Shown piece by piece: positions 1-10,919 of a stretch of DNA of 64,000 nt. Location: NCBI RefSeq assembly GCF_002742635.1, contig NZ_PEGF01000002.1, forward strand, positions 744,001 through 808,000, in the 5' to 3' direction. Made by a program: the position numbers and the translations under genes. The notes beneath the pieces are model-generated. The model was given only the letters and a program-made list of their open reading frames with translations, did not search any database and was not told where the DNA came from. Position 1 is the first letter of the stretch. Each line of letters starts with the position of its first letter. The DNA is from Caulobacter sp. X. Lineage in GTDB: Bacteria > Pseudomonadota > Alphaproteobacteria > Caulobacterales > Caulobacteraceae.

Positions 1-8
1 GGGTCCCG

Positions 9-28
9 CCCTCTCCCTCGGGAGAGGG
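9..28. repeat. short intergenic palindrome after the aldolase gene
   Basis: Nine-base arms (9-17 and 20-28) are perfect reverse complements and abut the stop codon of the minus-strand lyase gene. No T-tract follows on the minus strand, so it is either a weak terminator or a member of the GC-rich palindromes scattered through this genome. Confidence 0.5.
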
Positions 29-1054
29 TTATTGGATGCGCTTCAGCGCTTCCCCCAGCTCCTCGACCATCTCCGGCGTCGTCGCCCACGAGCACATGAA
101 ACGCACCGTGCCATCCAGGAACCGGTAGACGAACCAGCCCTCGCCGCGCAGGCGTTGCAGGGCGGGCTCGTCCATCTCGACGAACAGGCCGTTGGCCTCG
201 ACCGGGTGCTTGATCGGGAAGGGCATCAGGCCGGCCAACTTCTGGGCCATGGCGTTGGCGTGCGCCGCGCGGGCCGCCCAAGGACCCGCCCCGCCGTCCT
301 CGCCCAAGAGGCCCAGCCAAGGCGCGGCCAGGAACCGGCCCTTCGACACCAGTTGCCCGGCGTGCTTGAGCCGGGCGTCCAGGCGGCGGGCGTGGGCGGG
401 ATTGAGAAACACCACGGCCTCGGTCGGGGTCGAGCCGGCCTTGGTGCCGCCCATCACCAGAATATCGACGCCCATCTTCGCCACGCTCCTCAGGTCGAAG
501 CCGGCGGCCACGGCGTTGGCCAGGCGCGCGCCGTCCAGGTGAACGCCATAGCCCTTGGCCTTCACCGGCGCGACCAGGGCCCGCAGGTGATCTTCCGAAT
601 AGACCGTGCCGTACTCGGTGGCGGTGGTCAGGGACAGGGCGGCGGCGGGCTGGCGGTAGGAAACGTCGGGCTCGGCCAGGGCCGCTTCCAGCGCCGCGAC
701 CTCGATCTTGCCCGAGGCGCCCGGCAGGCCAATCAGGCCGACGCCCTGGCCGAAGAAGCCGGGGGCGCCGGTCTCGTCGGTGCAGATGTGGGCGTGCTCA
801 TGGGCCAGCACCGCCTCGTGCGGCTGGGCCAGCACGGTCAGGGCGAAGGCGTTGGCGGCCGTGCCCGAGGCGGTGAACCGCACCTGCGCGTCGGCGTCCA
901 GCAGGGCGCGGATGCGGTCGCCGGCGGCCTTGCTGACGTGGTCGGTTCCGTAGCCCGAGGCCGTGCCGGCATTGGCGGCGACCAGGGCGTCCATGACCTC
1001 GGGCATGGCGCCGGCGACATTGTCAGAGGCGAAGTCGAAACGGGGAGCTGTCAT
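29..1054 (-). CDS. low-specificity L-threonine aldolase-like PLP lyase
   Basis: A PLP enzyme of the beta-eliminating lyase family (fold type I), expected to cleave L-threonine or L-allo-threonine, or another beta-hydroxy amino acid, to glycine and an aldehyde in the cytoplasm. The 341-residue product is normal for the family. The Schiff-base lysine is probably K205 in GGTKAG, and D174 in HLDGAR is the expected partner of the PLP pyridine nitrogen. The start chosen at 1054 has an AGGGG ribosome binding site directly upstream; a start 12 codons earlier is open but lacks this. It is the last gene of a same-strand group that includes a sulfhydrylase. Family assignment is firm; substrate preference cannot be read from sequence. 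Confidence 0.85.
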   Translation of the reverse strand: MTAPRFDFASDNVAGAMPEVMDALVAANAGTASGYGTDHVSKAAGDRIRALLDADAQVRFTASGTAANAFALTVLAQPHEAVLAHEHAHICTDETGAPGFFGQGVGLIGLPGASGKIEVAALEAALAEPDVSYRQPAAALSLTTATEYGTVYSEDHLRALVAPVKAKGYGVHLDGARLANAVAAGFDLRSVAKMGVDILVMGGTKAGSTPTEAVVFLNPAHARRLDARLKHAGQLVSKGRFLAAPWLGLLGEDGGAGPWAARAAHANAMAQKLAGLMPFPIKHPVEANGLFVEMDEPALQRLRGEGWFVYRFLDGTVRFMCSWATTPEMVEELGEALKRIQ

Positions 1055-1112
1055 GTCCCCTGGATAGGGGCGCGCGCGGGCTCCGGGCAAGCGGAACCCG
1101 CGCGACGGGCGG

Positions 1113-2408
1113 CTACTTCGCGGCCGCCAGGGCTTGGGTCAGGTCGGCGAGGATGTCGTCGATATGCTCCAGGCCGATCGACAGGCGCACATAGCCGTCC
1201 GAGACGCCGGTCGCCGCCTGCTCCTCGGCGCTGAGCTGGGAGTGGGTGGTCGAGGCCGGATGGATCGCCAGGCTGCGGGCGTCGCCGATATTGGCCACGT
1301 GGTAGAACAGCTTCAGCGCGTCGATGAACTTGCGGCCCGCCTCGCGCCCCCCCGCCAGTTCGAAGCCCACCAGGCCGCCATAGCCGCCCGACAGGTAGCG
1401 GTCGGCGCGCTCGCGTTGCAGGCCGGTCTGGACGATGGGATGGATCACGCGGGTCACGCCCGGCGCTTGGGTCAGCGCCTTGGCCACCGCCGCGGCGTTC
1501 TCGGCGTGGCGCGTGATGCGCAGCGGCAGGGTCTCCAGGCCCTGCAGGATCTGGAAGGCGTTGAACGGCGACAGGGCCGCGCCCAGGTCGCGCAGCAGCA
1601 CGGTGCGGGCGCGTAGGATGTAGGCGATCGGACCCAGCGGCTTGGCGGCCTCGGACCACACCGCGCCGTGATAGCTGGCGTCGGGCGTGTTTAGGGTCGG
1701 GCTGCGCTCGGGGTGGGCGGTCCAGTCGAAATTGCCGCCATCGATGATGACGCCGCCGATCGAGGTGCCGTGGCCGCCGATGTACTTGGTGGTCGAATAG
1801 ACCACGATCGCCGCGCCGTTCTCCAGCGGCCGGGCCAGCAGCGGGGCGGCGGTGTTGTCGACGATCAGCGGCACGCCCAGCTTGCGGCCGATCTCGGCCA
1901 CCTCGGCGATCGGGAAAACGCTGAGCTTCGGGTTCGGCAGGGTCTCGGCGTAGTAGGCGCGGGTGCGCTCGTCCGTGGCGCGGGCGAAGGCCTGGGGATC
2001 CTCGGGATCGACGAAGCGGACCTCGATCCCCTGGTCGCGCAGGGTGTTGGCGAACAGGTTCCAGGTGCCGCCATAGAGGTCGGTCGAGCTGACGATGTTG
2101 TCGCCGGCGCGGGCCAGGTTCTGGATCGCGAAGGCCGAGGCCGCCTGGCCCGACGACACCGCCAGGGCCGCCGCGCCGCCTTCCAGAGCCGCCAGCCGCT
2201 GCTCCAGGATGTCGGTCGTGGGGTTGCCCAGGCGCGTATAGATGTTGCCGAGCTTGCGCAGAGCGAACAGGTCGGCCGCGTGCTCGGCGTTTTCGAACTG
2301 GTACGAGGTCGTCTGATAGATCGGCGGCGCCACCGCGCCCGTCGCGGGATCGGCGCGCCAGCCGGCGTGCAGGGCCAGGGTCTCGGGATGAAGCTTGCGG
2401 TCGGACAT
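1113..2408 (-). CDS. metY: O-acetylhomoserine aminocarboxypropyltransferase (sulfhydrylase)
   Basis: A Cys/Met metabolism PLP enzyme that uses sulfide or methanethiol with O-acetylhomoserine to make homocysteine or methionine. The 431-residue length suits MetY, which is longer than the roughly 390 residues typical of MetB/MetC. The PLP lysine is K208 in STTKYIGGHG and D184 in VDNT is the cofactor aspartate; the family substrate loop around YTRLGNPTT lies at about 57-65. It sits 58 bases upstream of the aldolase-like gene on the same strand, so co-transcription is possible. I looked for a SAM riboswitch in the leader and could not support one. MetZ-type O-succinylhomoserine sulfhydrylase is the main alternative. 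Confidence 0.88.
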   Translation of the reverse strand: MSDRKLHPETLALHAGWRADPATGAVAPPIYQTTSYQFENAEHAADLFALRKLGNIYTRLGNPTTDILEQRLAALEGGAAALAVSSGQAASAFAIQNLARAGDNIVSSTDLYGGTWNLFANTLRDQGIEVRFVDPEDPQAFARATDERTRAYYAETLPNPKLSVFPIAEVAEIGRKLGVPLIVDNTAAPLLARPLENGAAIVVYSTTKYIGGHGTSIGGVIIDGGNFDWTAHPERSPTLNTPDASYHGAVWSEAAKPLGPIAYILRARTVLLRDLGAALSPFNAFQILQGLETLPLRITRHAENAAAVAKALTQAPGVTRVIHPIVQTGLQRERADRYLSGGYGGLVGFELAGGREAGRKFIDALKLFYHVANIGDARSLAIHPASTTHSQLSAEEQAATGVSDGYVRLSIGLEHIDDILADLTQALAAAK

Positions 2409-2512
2409 GCGGCGTTTCCTCGTCCTTGTAATCTTGGCGACGACAAGCCGACCTTAACGCTGGGGATTGGGGCGCGAAGGTCCGTTATTCTCGCCTCCGG
2501 TCCAGAAAATCT

Positions 2513-3652
2513 TCAGGTCGCCCGCGCCCAGTCCCTCACATCCTCGACGAACAGCCCCGGCTCCTCCATGGCCGCGAAGTGGCCGCCGCGCGGCATCTCG
2601 CTCCAGCGGACGATGTTGTAGGCGCGGTCGGCCCATGAGCGCGGCGGGGGCTTGTAGATGCTCTCGCCGGGGAAGTTGGCGAAGGCGGTCGGGGTCTCGC
2701 AGCGTTGGCCCTCGGCCAGCACGGGCCCGCCTTCCTCCAGCATGGCGCGATAGTACCAGGCGCCGGTCGTGAAGGATCCGGTCATCACGTAGATCATCAC
2801 GTTGGTCAGCAGCTGGTCGCGGCTGAAGACCTGTTCGAAGGGCTTCTCCGACAGGTCCGCCCAGTCGTGGAAGCGCTCAAGGATCCACGCGGCCTGGCCG
2901 ACCGGATTGTTGGCGCCCAGCCACGCCACCGACTGCGGCTTGCTGGCCTGCAGGCGGAAATAGGCGCCCCACAGGTCCATCTGGGCGCCGAAGCCGGTGA
3001 TCCAGGCGATCTCCTCCGGGGTCTGGGGCGGACCGGCGGGGCGTAGGCCGATCATGTTCAGGTGGATGGCCTTTGCGTGGGCGCCGTGGTCCAGGCCTAG
3101 CCACGAGGTGACCAGCCCGCCCCAGTCGCCGCCTTGGGCGAGATAGGTCTCGTAGCCGAGCTCCTGGGTCATCAGGCTGTTGAAGAGGCGCGCCGTCGCC
3201 CGCTGGCCAAGCGGCCGCTTGGGCTTGCCCGAAAAGCCAAAGCCCGGCAGCGACGGGATGACCAGATCGAAGGCGTCGGCCGGATCGCCGCCGCGGCGCG
3301 AGGGGAAGGCCAGGGGCTCGATGGCGTCCCAGAACTCGAAGTGCGACCCCGGCCAGCCGTGGGTGATCAGCAGCGGGCGCTTGCCCTTCGCCTCGCCGAC
3401 CACGTGGACGAAGTGGATGTCGAGGTCCTCGATGGTCGCGGTGAACTGCGGGAAGCGATTCAGATTGGCCTGGATCGCGCCGACGTCGAAGCCGTCGGTC
3501 CAATAGGCGCAAAGGTCCTTCAGGAAATCGGCGTCGCAGCCATAGCCCCAACCGCCGCCTTCTGGCGCCGGCGGAAATTCGTAGGCGCGGACTTGGGCCA
3601 GGACCTTGTCGATCTGGTCGCGGGTCCAGTTCACCTCGAACGGCGTCGCCAT
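2513..3652 (-). CDS. epoxide hydrolase family protein
   Basis: An alpha/beta-hydrolase with the N-terminal EHN domain of microsomal/JH-type epoxide hydrolases (about residues 4-110) followed by the catalytic core. Visible residues are the oxyanion-hole HGWP at 98-101, the nucleophile elbow GGDWGG with D176, and the catalytic histidine H358 in RGGHFAAMEEP. Expected reaction: trans-hydrolysis of an epoxide to a vicinal diol, without cofactor. The 379-residue length is typical. An AT-rich perfect inverted repeat (3681-3712) lies just upstream, so the gene may have its own regulated promoter, separate from the EamA transporter 71 bases upstream. The natural substrate is unknown. Confidence 0.88.
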   Translation of the reverse strand: MATPFEVNWTRDQIDKVLAQVRAYEFPPAPEGGGWGYGCDADFLKDLCAYWTDGFDVGAIQANLNRFPQFTATIEDLDIHFVHVVGEAKGKRPLLITHGWPGSHFEFWDAIEPLAFPSRRGGDPADAFDLVIPSLPGFGFSGKPKRPLGQRATARLFNSLMTQELGYETYLAQGGDWGGLVTSWLGLDHGAHAKAIHLNMIGLRPAGPPQTPEEIAWITGFGAQMDLWGAYFRLQASKPQSVAWLGANNPVGQAAWILERFHDWADLSEKPFEQVFSRDQLLTNVMIYVMTGSFTTGAWYYRAMLEEGGPVLAEGQRCETPTAFANFPGESIYKPPPRSWADRAYNIVRWSEMPRGGHFAAMEEPGLFVEDVRDWARAT

Positions 3653-3680
3653 GGCGGCCTCCCTGTTTTGCGGGAGGAGA

Positions 3681-3712
3681 GTTTGATTTCCCCGACGGAG
3701 GTCAAATCAAAC
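3681..3712. promoter_or_regulatory. AT-rich inverted repeat, candidate operator for the epoxide hydrolase gene
   Basis: Arms 3681-3689 (GTTTGATTT) and 3704-3712 (AAATCAAAC) are perfect reverse complements separated by 14 bases. It lies 29-60 bases upstream of the epoxide hydrolase start and is conspicuously AT-rich for this genome. It could instead be a weak terminator for the EamA gene, but no T-tract follows. Confidence 0.45.
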
Positions 3713-3723
3713 TGTGTTGGACC

Positions 3724-4620
3724 TCAAGCCGCCGCCGCTCGCCACGCCCGCACCTTCGGCCACAGCATGTTGACCGCCAGGCCCGTCAGCACCAGGGCCG
3801 CGGCGATCAGCTTCCAGGCGGGCAGGGCCTCGTGCAGCAGCAGGGCCGAGGCGCCCATGCCGAAGACGGGGACCAGCAGGGCCATGGGCGTGATGGTGGC
3901 GGCCGGGTGGCGGGCCAAGAGCCAGCCCCAGGCGGCGTAGCCGAACATGGTGTTGCCCACCGCCTGCCAGGCCACGGCCGCCCAGGTCAGGGCGTCGGCC
4001 TGGGCCACGCCCTTGACGATGGCCGGCCAGCCCTCCAGCCACAGCGACATGAGAAACAGCGGCGGGATCGAGAACAGGCTCGCCCAGACCACATAGGCCA
4101 GCATGTTCACGGTTCCCGCCTGACGCGCGACCATGTTGCCGCCCGACCAACTGGCCGCCGCCAGCAGCACCAGCAGGACGCCCAGCGGGGTGGCCGACCC
4201 GCCGCCGTGCGCGGCGATCAGCACGATGCCGGAGGCCGCCAGCAGCAGGGCGGCTATCTGGAAGGGCTTGATCGGTTCGCGGTTGATCCGCATCGCCATG
4301 CCGATCGTGAAGAACACCTGGGTCTGCACGACCAGCGAGGCCAGGCCCGGCGAGATGTGGCCCTTCATCGCCACGAACAGCAGGCCAAACTGCCCCGCTC
4401 CGATCAGCACGCCATAGGCCGCCAGGTTCTTCCACGACACCGGCGGACGTTTGACGATGAAGGCCATCGGCAGCAGCACCAGCGTGAAGCGCAAGGTCGC
4501 GAACAGCAGCGGCGGCAGGTGGTCCAGCCCCACGCGGATGACCACGAAGTTCGTGCCCCACACCGCCACCACGGCCAGGGCCAGCAGGAAGTGGCGCAAG
4601 GGCAGGGACGCGTGGGACAT
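3724..4620 (-). CDS. EamA family transporter (DMT superfamily)
   Basis: A 298-residue inner-membrane protein of the drug/metabolite transporter superfamily with two EamA repeats and about ten hydrophobic helices; such proteins usually export amino acids or metabolites. The reading frame is open far upstream, but homology-like sequence begins at the ATG at 4620, so I start there. The upstream part overlaps the divergent DUF2855 gene and is a shadow. The last helices are followed by a short basic tail. It shares a 159-base divergent promoter region with the DUF2855 gene. The substrate cannot be inferred. Confidence 0.88.
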   Translation of the reverse strand: MSHASLPLRHFLLALAVVAVWGTNFVVIRVGLDHLPPLLFATLRFTLVLLPMAFIVKRPPVSWKNLAAYGVLIGAGQFGLLFVAMKGHISPGLASLVVQTQVFFTIGMAMRINREPIKPFQIAALLLAASGIVLIAAHGGGSATPLGVLLVLLAAASWSGGNMVARQAGTVNMLAYVVWASLFSIPPLFLMSLWLEGWPAIVKGVAQADALTWAAVAWQAVGNTMFGYAAWGWLLARHPAATITPMALLVPVFGMGASALLLHEALPAWKLIAAALVLTGLAVNMLWPKVRAWRAAAA

Positions 4621-4779
4621 GGGCGCTCCGTCGGCGGGGATGGCTTGGATTGCTACGTCGGGTGCGTCGGAGCAATGGAAACATTGTTCCGGTGACAATG
4701 CCGGAGCTCGCCCAAACGTGCGTTTGACGCTCCCGCCGCCTCCTCCTAGCTTCGCTCTCAAACAGAGGGAGAGACCGCC

Positions 4780-5835
4780 ATGGGCTGGGACCTGCTGGTC
4801 GCCAAGGACGACCTGCGTCGCGCCGAGATCCGCGAGACCGCGCCTGGCCCGCTGGGCGACGGCGAAGTGCGGCTGGCGATCGAGAGCTTCGCCCTGACCG
4901 CCAACAACATCACCTACGCCGTGTTCGGCGAGATGATGCAGTACTGGAACTTCTTCCCCGCGCCGGACGGCTTTGGCCGGGTGCCGGTCTGGGGCCACGC
5001 GCGGGTCGAGGAAAGCGCCCATCCCGAGATCGCCGTGGGCCAGCGCTTCTACGGCTACTGGCCGATGTCGACGCATCTGACCGTCCAGGCGAGGGCGGGC
5101 AAGTCGGGCTTCCTCGACGCCGCGCCGCATCGCCAGCCGATGGCCGTGATCTACAACCAATACGCCGCGGTCGGGGCCGAGGCGCCGCTGGAGGCCTATC
5201 GCGCCCTGCTGCAGCCCTTGTTCATGACCTCGTTCCTGATCGAGGATCAGCTGGACGAGGCCGGCTTCCACGGCGCCAAGAGCGTCATCCTGTCCAGCGC
5301 CTCGTCCAAGACCGCCATCGCCCTGGCGGCGTGTCTGAAGCAGCGCGGCGCGGTCAAGGTGGTCGGCCTGACCTCGCCCCGCAACAAGGCCTTCGTCGAG
5401 GGACTGGGCTTCTACGACCAAGTGGTGCTCTACGACGACATCGCCAGCGCGCCGATCGCGACGCCGGCCGTCTTCGTCGACTTCGCCGGCGACAGCCAGG
5501 TGCTGGGCGCGGTCCACCGCCGGTTCGGCGATGATCTGGCGGCTTCGATCCTGGTCGGCGGCACGCACTGGGAGGTCCCGCGCGTCCAGGCCGATCTGCC
5601 TGGACCGACGCCGGCCTTCTTCTTCGCCCCCGACCGCATCGCCAAGCGCCGCCAGGACTGGGCCGGCGGCGAGTTCGAGCAGCGCTACGGCGCGGCCTGG
5701 ACGCCCTTCGTCGCCGACGCGCCGCGCTGGCTGACGGTGAAGGAAGGGCAGGGGCCGGAAGCGATCCGCGCGGCGTACCTAGCGCAGGTCGACGGCGGGA
5801 CGGCGGCGGATGTCGGGGTGGTGTTGAGGCCTTAG
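4780..5835 (+). CDS. DUF2855 family protein
   Basis: A 351-residue protein recognised as DUF2855, distantly similar to medium-chain dehydrogenase/quinone-oxidoreductase folds. The N-terminal part (to about 130) contains the GYWPMS segment, and a nucleotide-fold-like stretch around 168-200 includes a SASSKTA loop. The start at 4780 is preceded by a GAGGGAGAG ribosome binding site. It is transcribed divergently from an EamA transporter. No experimentally known function is available to me; cofactor binding is inference. Confidence 0.85.
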   Translation: MGWDLLVAKDDLRRAEIRETAPGPLGDGEVRLAIESFALTANNITYAVFGEMMQYWNFFPAPDGFGRVPVWGHARVEESAHPEIAVGQRFYGYWPMSTHLTVQARAGKSGFLDAAPHRQPMAVIYNQYAAVGAEAPLEAYRALLQPLFMTSFLIEDQLDEAGFHGAKSVILSSASSKTAIALAACLKQRGAVKVVGLTSPRNKAFVEGLGFYDQVVLYDDIASAPIATPAVFVDFAGDSQVLGAVHRRFGDDLAASILVGGTHWEVPRVQADLPGPTPAFFFAPDRIAKRRQDWAGGEFEQRYGAAWTPFVADAPRWLTVKEGQGPEAIRAAYLAQVDGGTAADVGVVLRP

Positions 5836-5946
5836 GGCGCGCTTCGAGGCGATGACGCCGGATGAACCAAGGGCTTGATGACACAAAGGTAACGGGCGGT
5901 CGCGTTCGGCTTGATCTAGCTTCCCCCGCCATCCGGGGGAGAAAAC

Positions 5947-6840
5947 ATGCGCAAAGCTCTTGGCTTGACCGCCTTGGCCGCCGTCGTTGTCGCGACGGTC
6001 CTTTCAAGCGGGACTACCCTGGCGGCGGACAGCTACGCGGGGCCGGTGATCGACACCCACGCCCACCTGCGGACGAGCCAGGCCAACGGCCTGACCGACG
6101 CCCATCCGATGGGCACGGCGGCTCTGCGGGCCTTGGACGCGGCCGCCGGCGTCCAGCGCAGCGCCCTGATCGTCATGGCCGACAAGGGCGACATGCCCGC
6201 CACACGCGCCCTCAACGACGCCCTCCTGGCGGCGGTGGCTGCCGATCCTGACCATTTCTATCCCATCGCCTCGGTCCATCCGGCGGACGGCGATGCGGCG
6301 CTGGCGGAGCTGGAGCGCCTGGCGCGGCTGGGCGTCCGGGAGATCAAGCTGCATCCCAACAGCCAGCAGCTGGATGTCGCCGACCCGGCCGTGGCCCGCG
6401 TGACCGAGAAGGCCGGCCAACTGGGCATGGCCGTGCTGTTCGACAGCTACAACCCGCTGGACACCAACCAGCCGGGCAAGCTGATGATGCTGTCGTTCCA
6501 GCAGCCGGGCACGAATTTCATCTTCGCCCACATGGGCTTCACGGAATTCCGCGAGTTCCAGAGCCTGGCGACGCTGCGCAAGCTGGGCCGCGGCGGTAAC
6601 GTCTGGCTGGACGTCTCGGCCATCGCCTCGGCCTATGCGGGATCGCCGGTGGCGCCGGAACTGGTCTGGACCCTGCGCCGACACGGCATGGACCACGTGC
6701 TGTTCGGTTCGGACTGGCCGGTGGACAGCCCCGCCGAAGCCTTGAAGGCGGTCCGCGCCCTGGGCCTGACAGCCGCCGAGGAGAAGCTGGTGTTGCACGA
6801 CAACGTGGTCAAGCTGCTGAAGCTGGACCAAGGCCGCTGA
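5947..6840 (+). CDS. exported amidohydrolase (TIM-barrel metal-dependent hydrolase)
   Basis: A 297-residue amidohydrolase_2-type protein. The N-terminus (about 1-27) is a Sec signal peptide ending near TLAA, so it should act in the periplasm. Metal-ligand signatures are DTHAHL near residue 36 at the end of strand 1, KLHPNS at about 137, FAHMGF at about 196 and GSDWPVDSP at about 257. Relatives are decarboxylases or lactonases acting on aromatic or sugar acids. The start has a GGGGGAG ribosome binding site. The substrate is unknown and the gene stands alone, convergent with secA. Confidence 0.85.
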   Translation: MRKALGLTALAAVVVATVLSSGTTLAADSYAGPVIDTHAHLRTSQANGLTDAHPMGTAALRALDAAAGVQRSALIVMADKGDMPATRALNDALLAAVAADPDHFYPIASVHPADGDAALAELERLARLGVREIKLHPNSQQLDVADPAVARVTEKAGQLGMAVLFDSYNPLDTNQPGKLMMLSFQQPGTNFIFAHMGFTEFREFQSLATLRKLGRGGNVWLDVSAIASAYAGSPVAPELVWTLRRHGMDHVLFGSDWPVDSPAEALKAVRALGLTAAEEKLVLHDNVVKLLKLDQGR

Positions 6841-6867
6841 GCCGTCCTCCCCCCTCCCGCGCACCAC

Positions 6868-6902
6868 GAAAAAGGGCGCCGAACGAACCCGTCCGGCGCC
6901 CT
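6868..6902 (-). terminator. intrinsic terminator of secA
   Basis: Perfect 9-bp stem (6873-6881 with 6894-6902) around a 12-base loop. On the minus strand the stem is followed by a run of five T residues, the classic rho-independent layout, 44 bases downstream of the secA stop codon. Confidence 0.8.
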
Positions 6903-6945
6903 CTCGATCTCATATCCTAACCCCGGCCACCGCCGGAGCCCGGCC

Positions 6946-9714
<2,769 letters not shown>

Positions 9715-9917
9715 GCAGAGGGAATCCGGAGCGATTATTATTGAAGCCGGCGCAAAGGCTTTGGCGGCCTCGACTACGGTGTTTTTCGGGGCGTGTTGAC
9801 CGACGGAAAAACCGCTCGACTTGCACGCGCGCGAGACTTAAGCACCGGTCAAGGGCCTGTCAACGCGACGGGGTTTTTCCTGTTCCCCTTGGATTTTACG
9901 TAACACGGGCAGCGCGC

Positions 9918-10907
9918 ATGGCGAACACGCAAGGCCGGGCATCGGGTGGGCAAGGCGGTTTCTTCTCCCTCGGCGGCGTCGGTCTGGCGGTCGCTTTGGC
10001 CCTTCTGGTCGCCGCCTGCGGCCAGAACAAGGTCGCTGAGAAGCCGCCCGAGCCGGGCGACACGGCCGTCGCCCGCGTCAACGGCCAGGTGATCTGGGCC
10101 AGCGACGTCAAGCGCGAGGCCGTCGCTCAAGGGCTGATCAGCGAGGGCGAGCCGCTGGACATCTCCAGCGAGGTGTTCCGCCAGCGCCTCGACGAGGTCA
10201 TCGACCAGAAGCTGCTGGCCGCCGAGGCCATCAAGCGCAAGCTGGACAAGGATCCGGTGGCCCAACGGCGCCTGGCCGCCGCGCGCGAGCGAATCCTGGG
10301 CGACATGCTGGTCGAGGGCGTGGTCGAAAAGGCCGTCACCGACGACGCCATCCGCAAGCTCTACGCCGAGCAGCAGAAGCTTTCGAAGCGCTCGGAAGAG
10401 ATTCGCGCCCGCCAGATCATCGTCGGCAGCCAGGCCGAGGCCGAAAGCGTCAAGAAGCTGCTGGCCTCCGGCGCGTCGTTCGACGCCCTGGCCATGGAGC
10501 GCTCGACCGACCAGGCCACCCGCTTCAACGGCGGCGACCTGGGCTACTTCACCCTGGATGTGATGCCCGAGCCCTATGGCGTGGCCCTGAAGGACGCCCA
10601 GAAGGGCGCCCTGGTCGGCCCGTTCGCGGCCGAGGGCGGCTGGGTGCTGGTCCGGGTCGAGGACAAGCGCGTCGAGGAGCCGATCACCCTTGAGGCGGCC
10701 CGCCCGCAGATCGTGCGTTTCCTGACCTATGACCAAGTCCGCGACATCCTCGAGAAGCTGCGCGGCTCGGCCAAGGTCGAGATGCTGATCGGCAAACCCC
10801 AGGACGCCCCGATCAACGGGCCCCAGGAGCCGGCCTCGGCTCCCGCCGACATTCCAGGCGGCCCGCCGGCTTCGGCGCCGCCTCCCGCTCAACCCGCCAA
10901 GAAGTAA
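9918..10907 (+). CDS. parvulin-type peptidylprolyl isomerase lipoprotein
   Basis: A 329-residue SurA/PrsA-like foldase. Residues 18-33 form a hydrophobic signal segment ending in a VAAC lipobox, making C34 the likely lipidated cysteine. A SurA-type N-terminal helical domain follows (about 45-150), then a parvulin rotamase domain (about 154-256) with GGDLGYF, and a Pro/Ala-rich tail. It should assist folding of exported proteins at the periplasmic membrane face. I place the start at 9918; the frame is open 59 codons further but that stretch is not secretory-like. It is 12 bases upstream of argJ, so the two are probably co-transcribed. Confidence 0.87.
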   Translation: MANTQGRASGGQGGFFSLGGVGLAVALALLVAACGQNKVAEKPPEPGDTAVARVNGQVIWASDVKREAVAQGLISEGEPLDISSEVFRQRLDEVIDQKLLAAEAIKRKLDKDPVAQRRLAAARERILGDMLVEGVVEKAVTDDAIRKLYAEQQKLSKRSEEIRARQIIVGSQAEAESVKKLLASGASFDALAMERSTDQATRFNGGDLGYFTLDVMPEPYGVALKDAQKGALVGPFAAEGGWVLVRVEDKRVEEPITLEAARPQIVRFLTYDQVRDILEKLRGSAKVEMLIGKPQDAPINGPQEPASAPADIPGGPPASAPPPAQPAKK

Positions 10908-10919
10908 GACGCGGTTCCG

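Noticed and set aside
2409..2512. possible SAM riboswitch upstream of metY
   Set aside because: The leader lacks a recognisable SAM-II or SAM/SAH core and I could not fold the pseudoknot; only GC-rich stems are seen.
9741..9917. upstream extension of the foldase reading frame
   Set aside because: Arg/Cys-rich and not secretory; the ATG at 9918 starts a proper lipoprotein signal.
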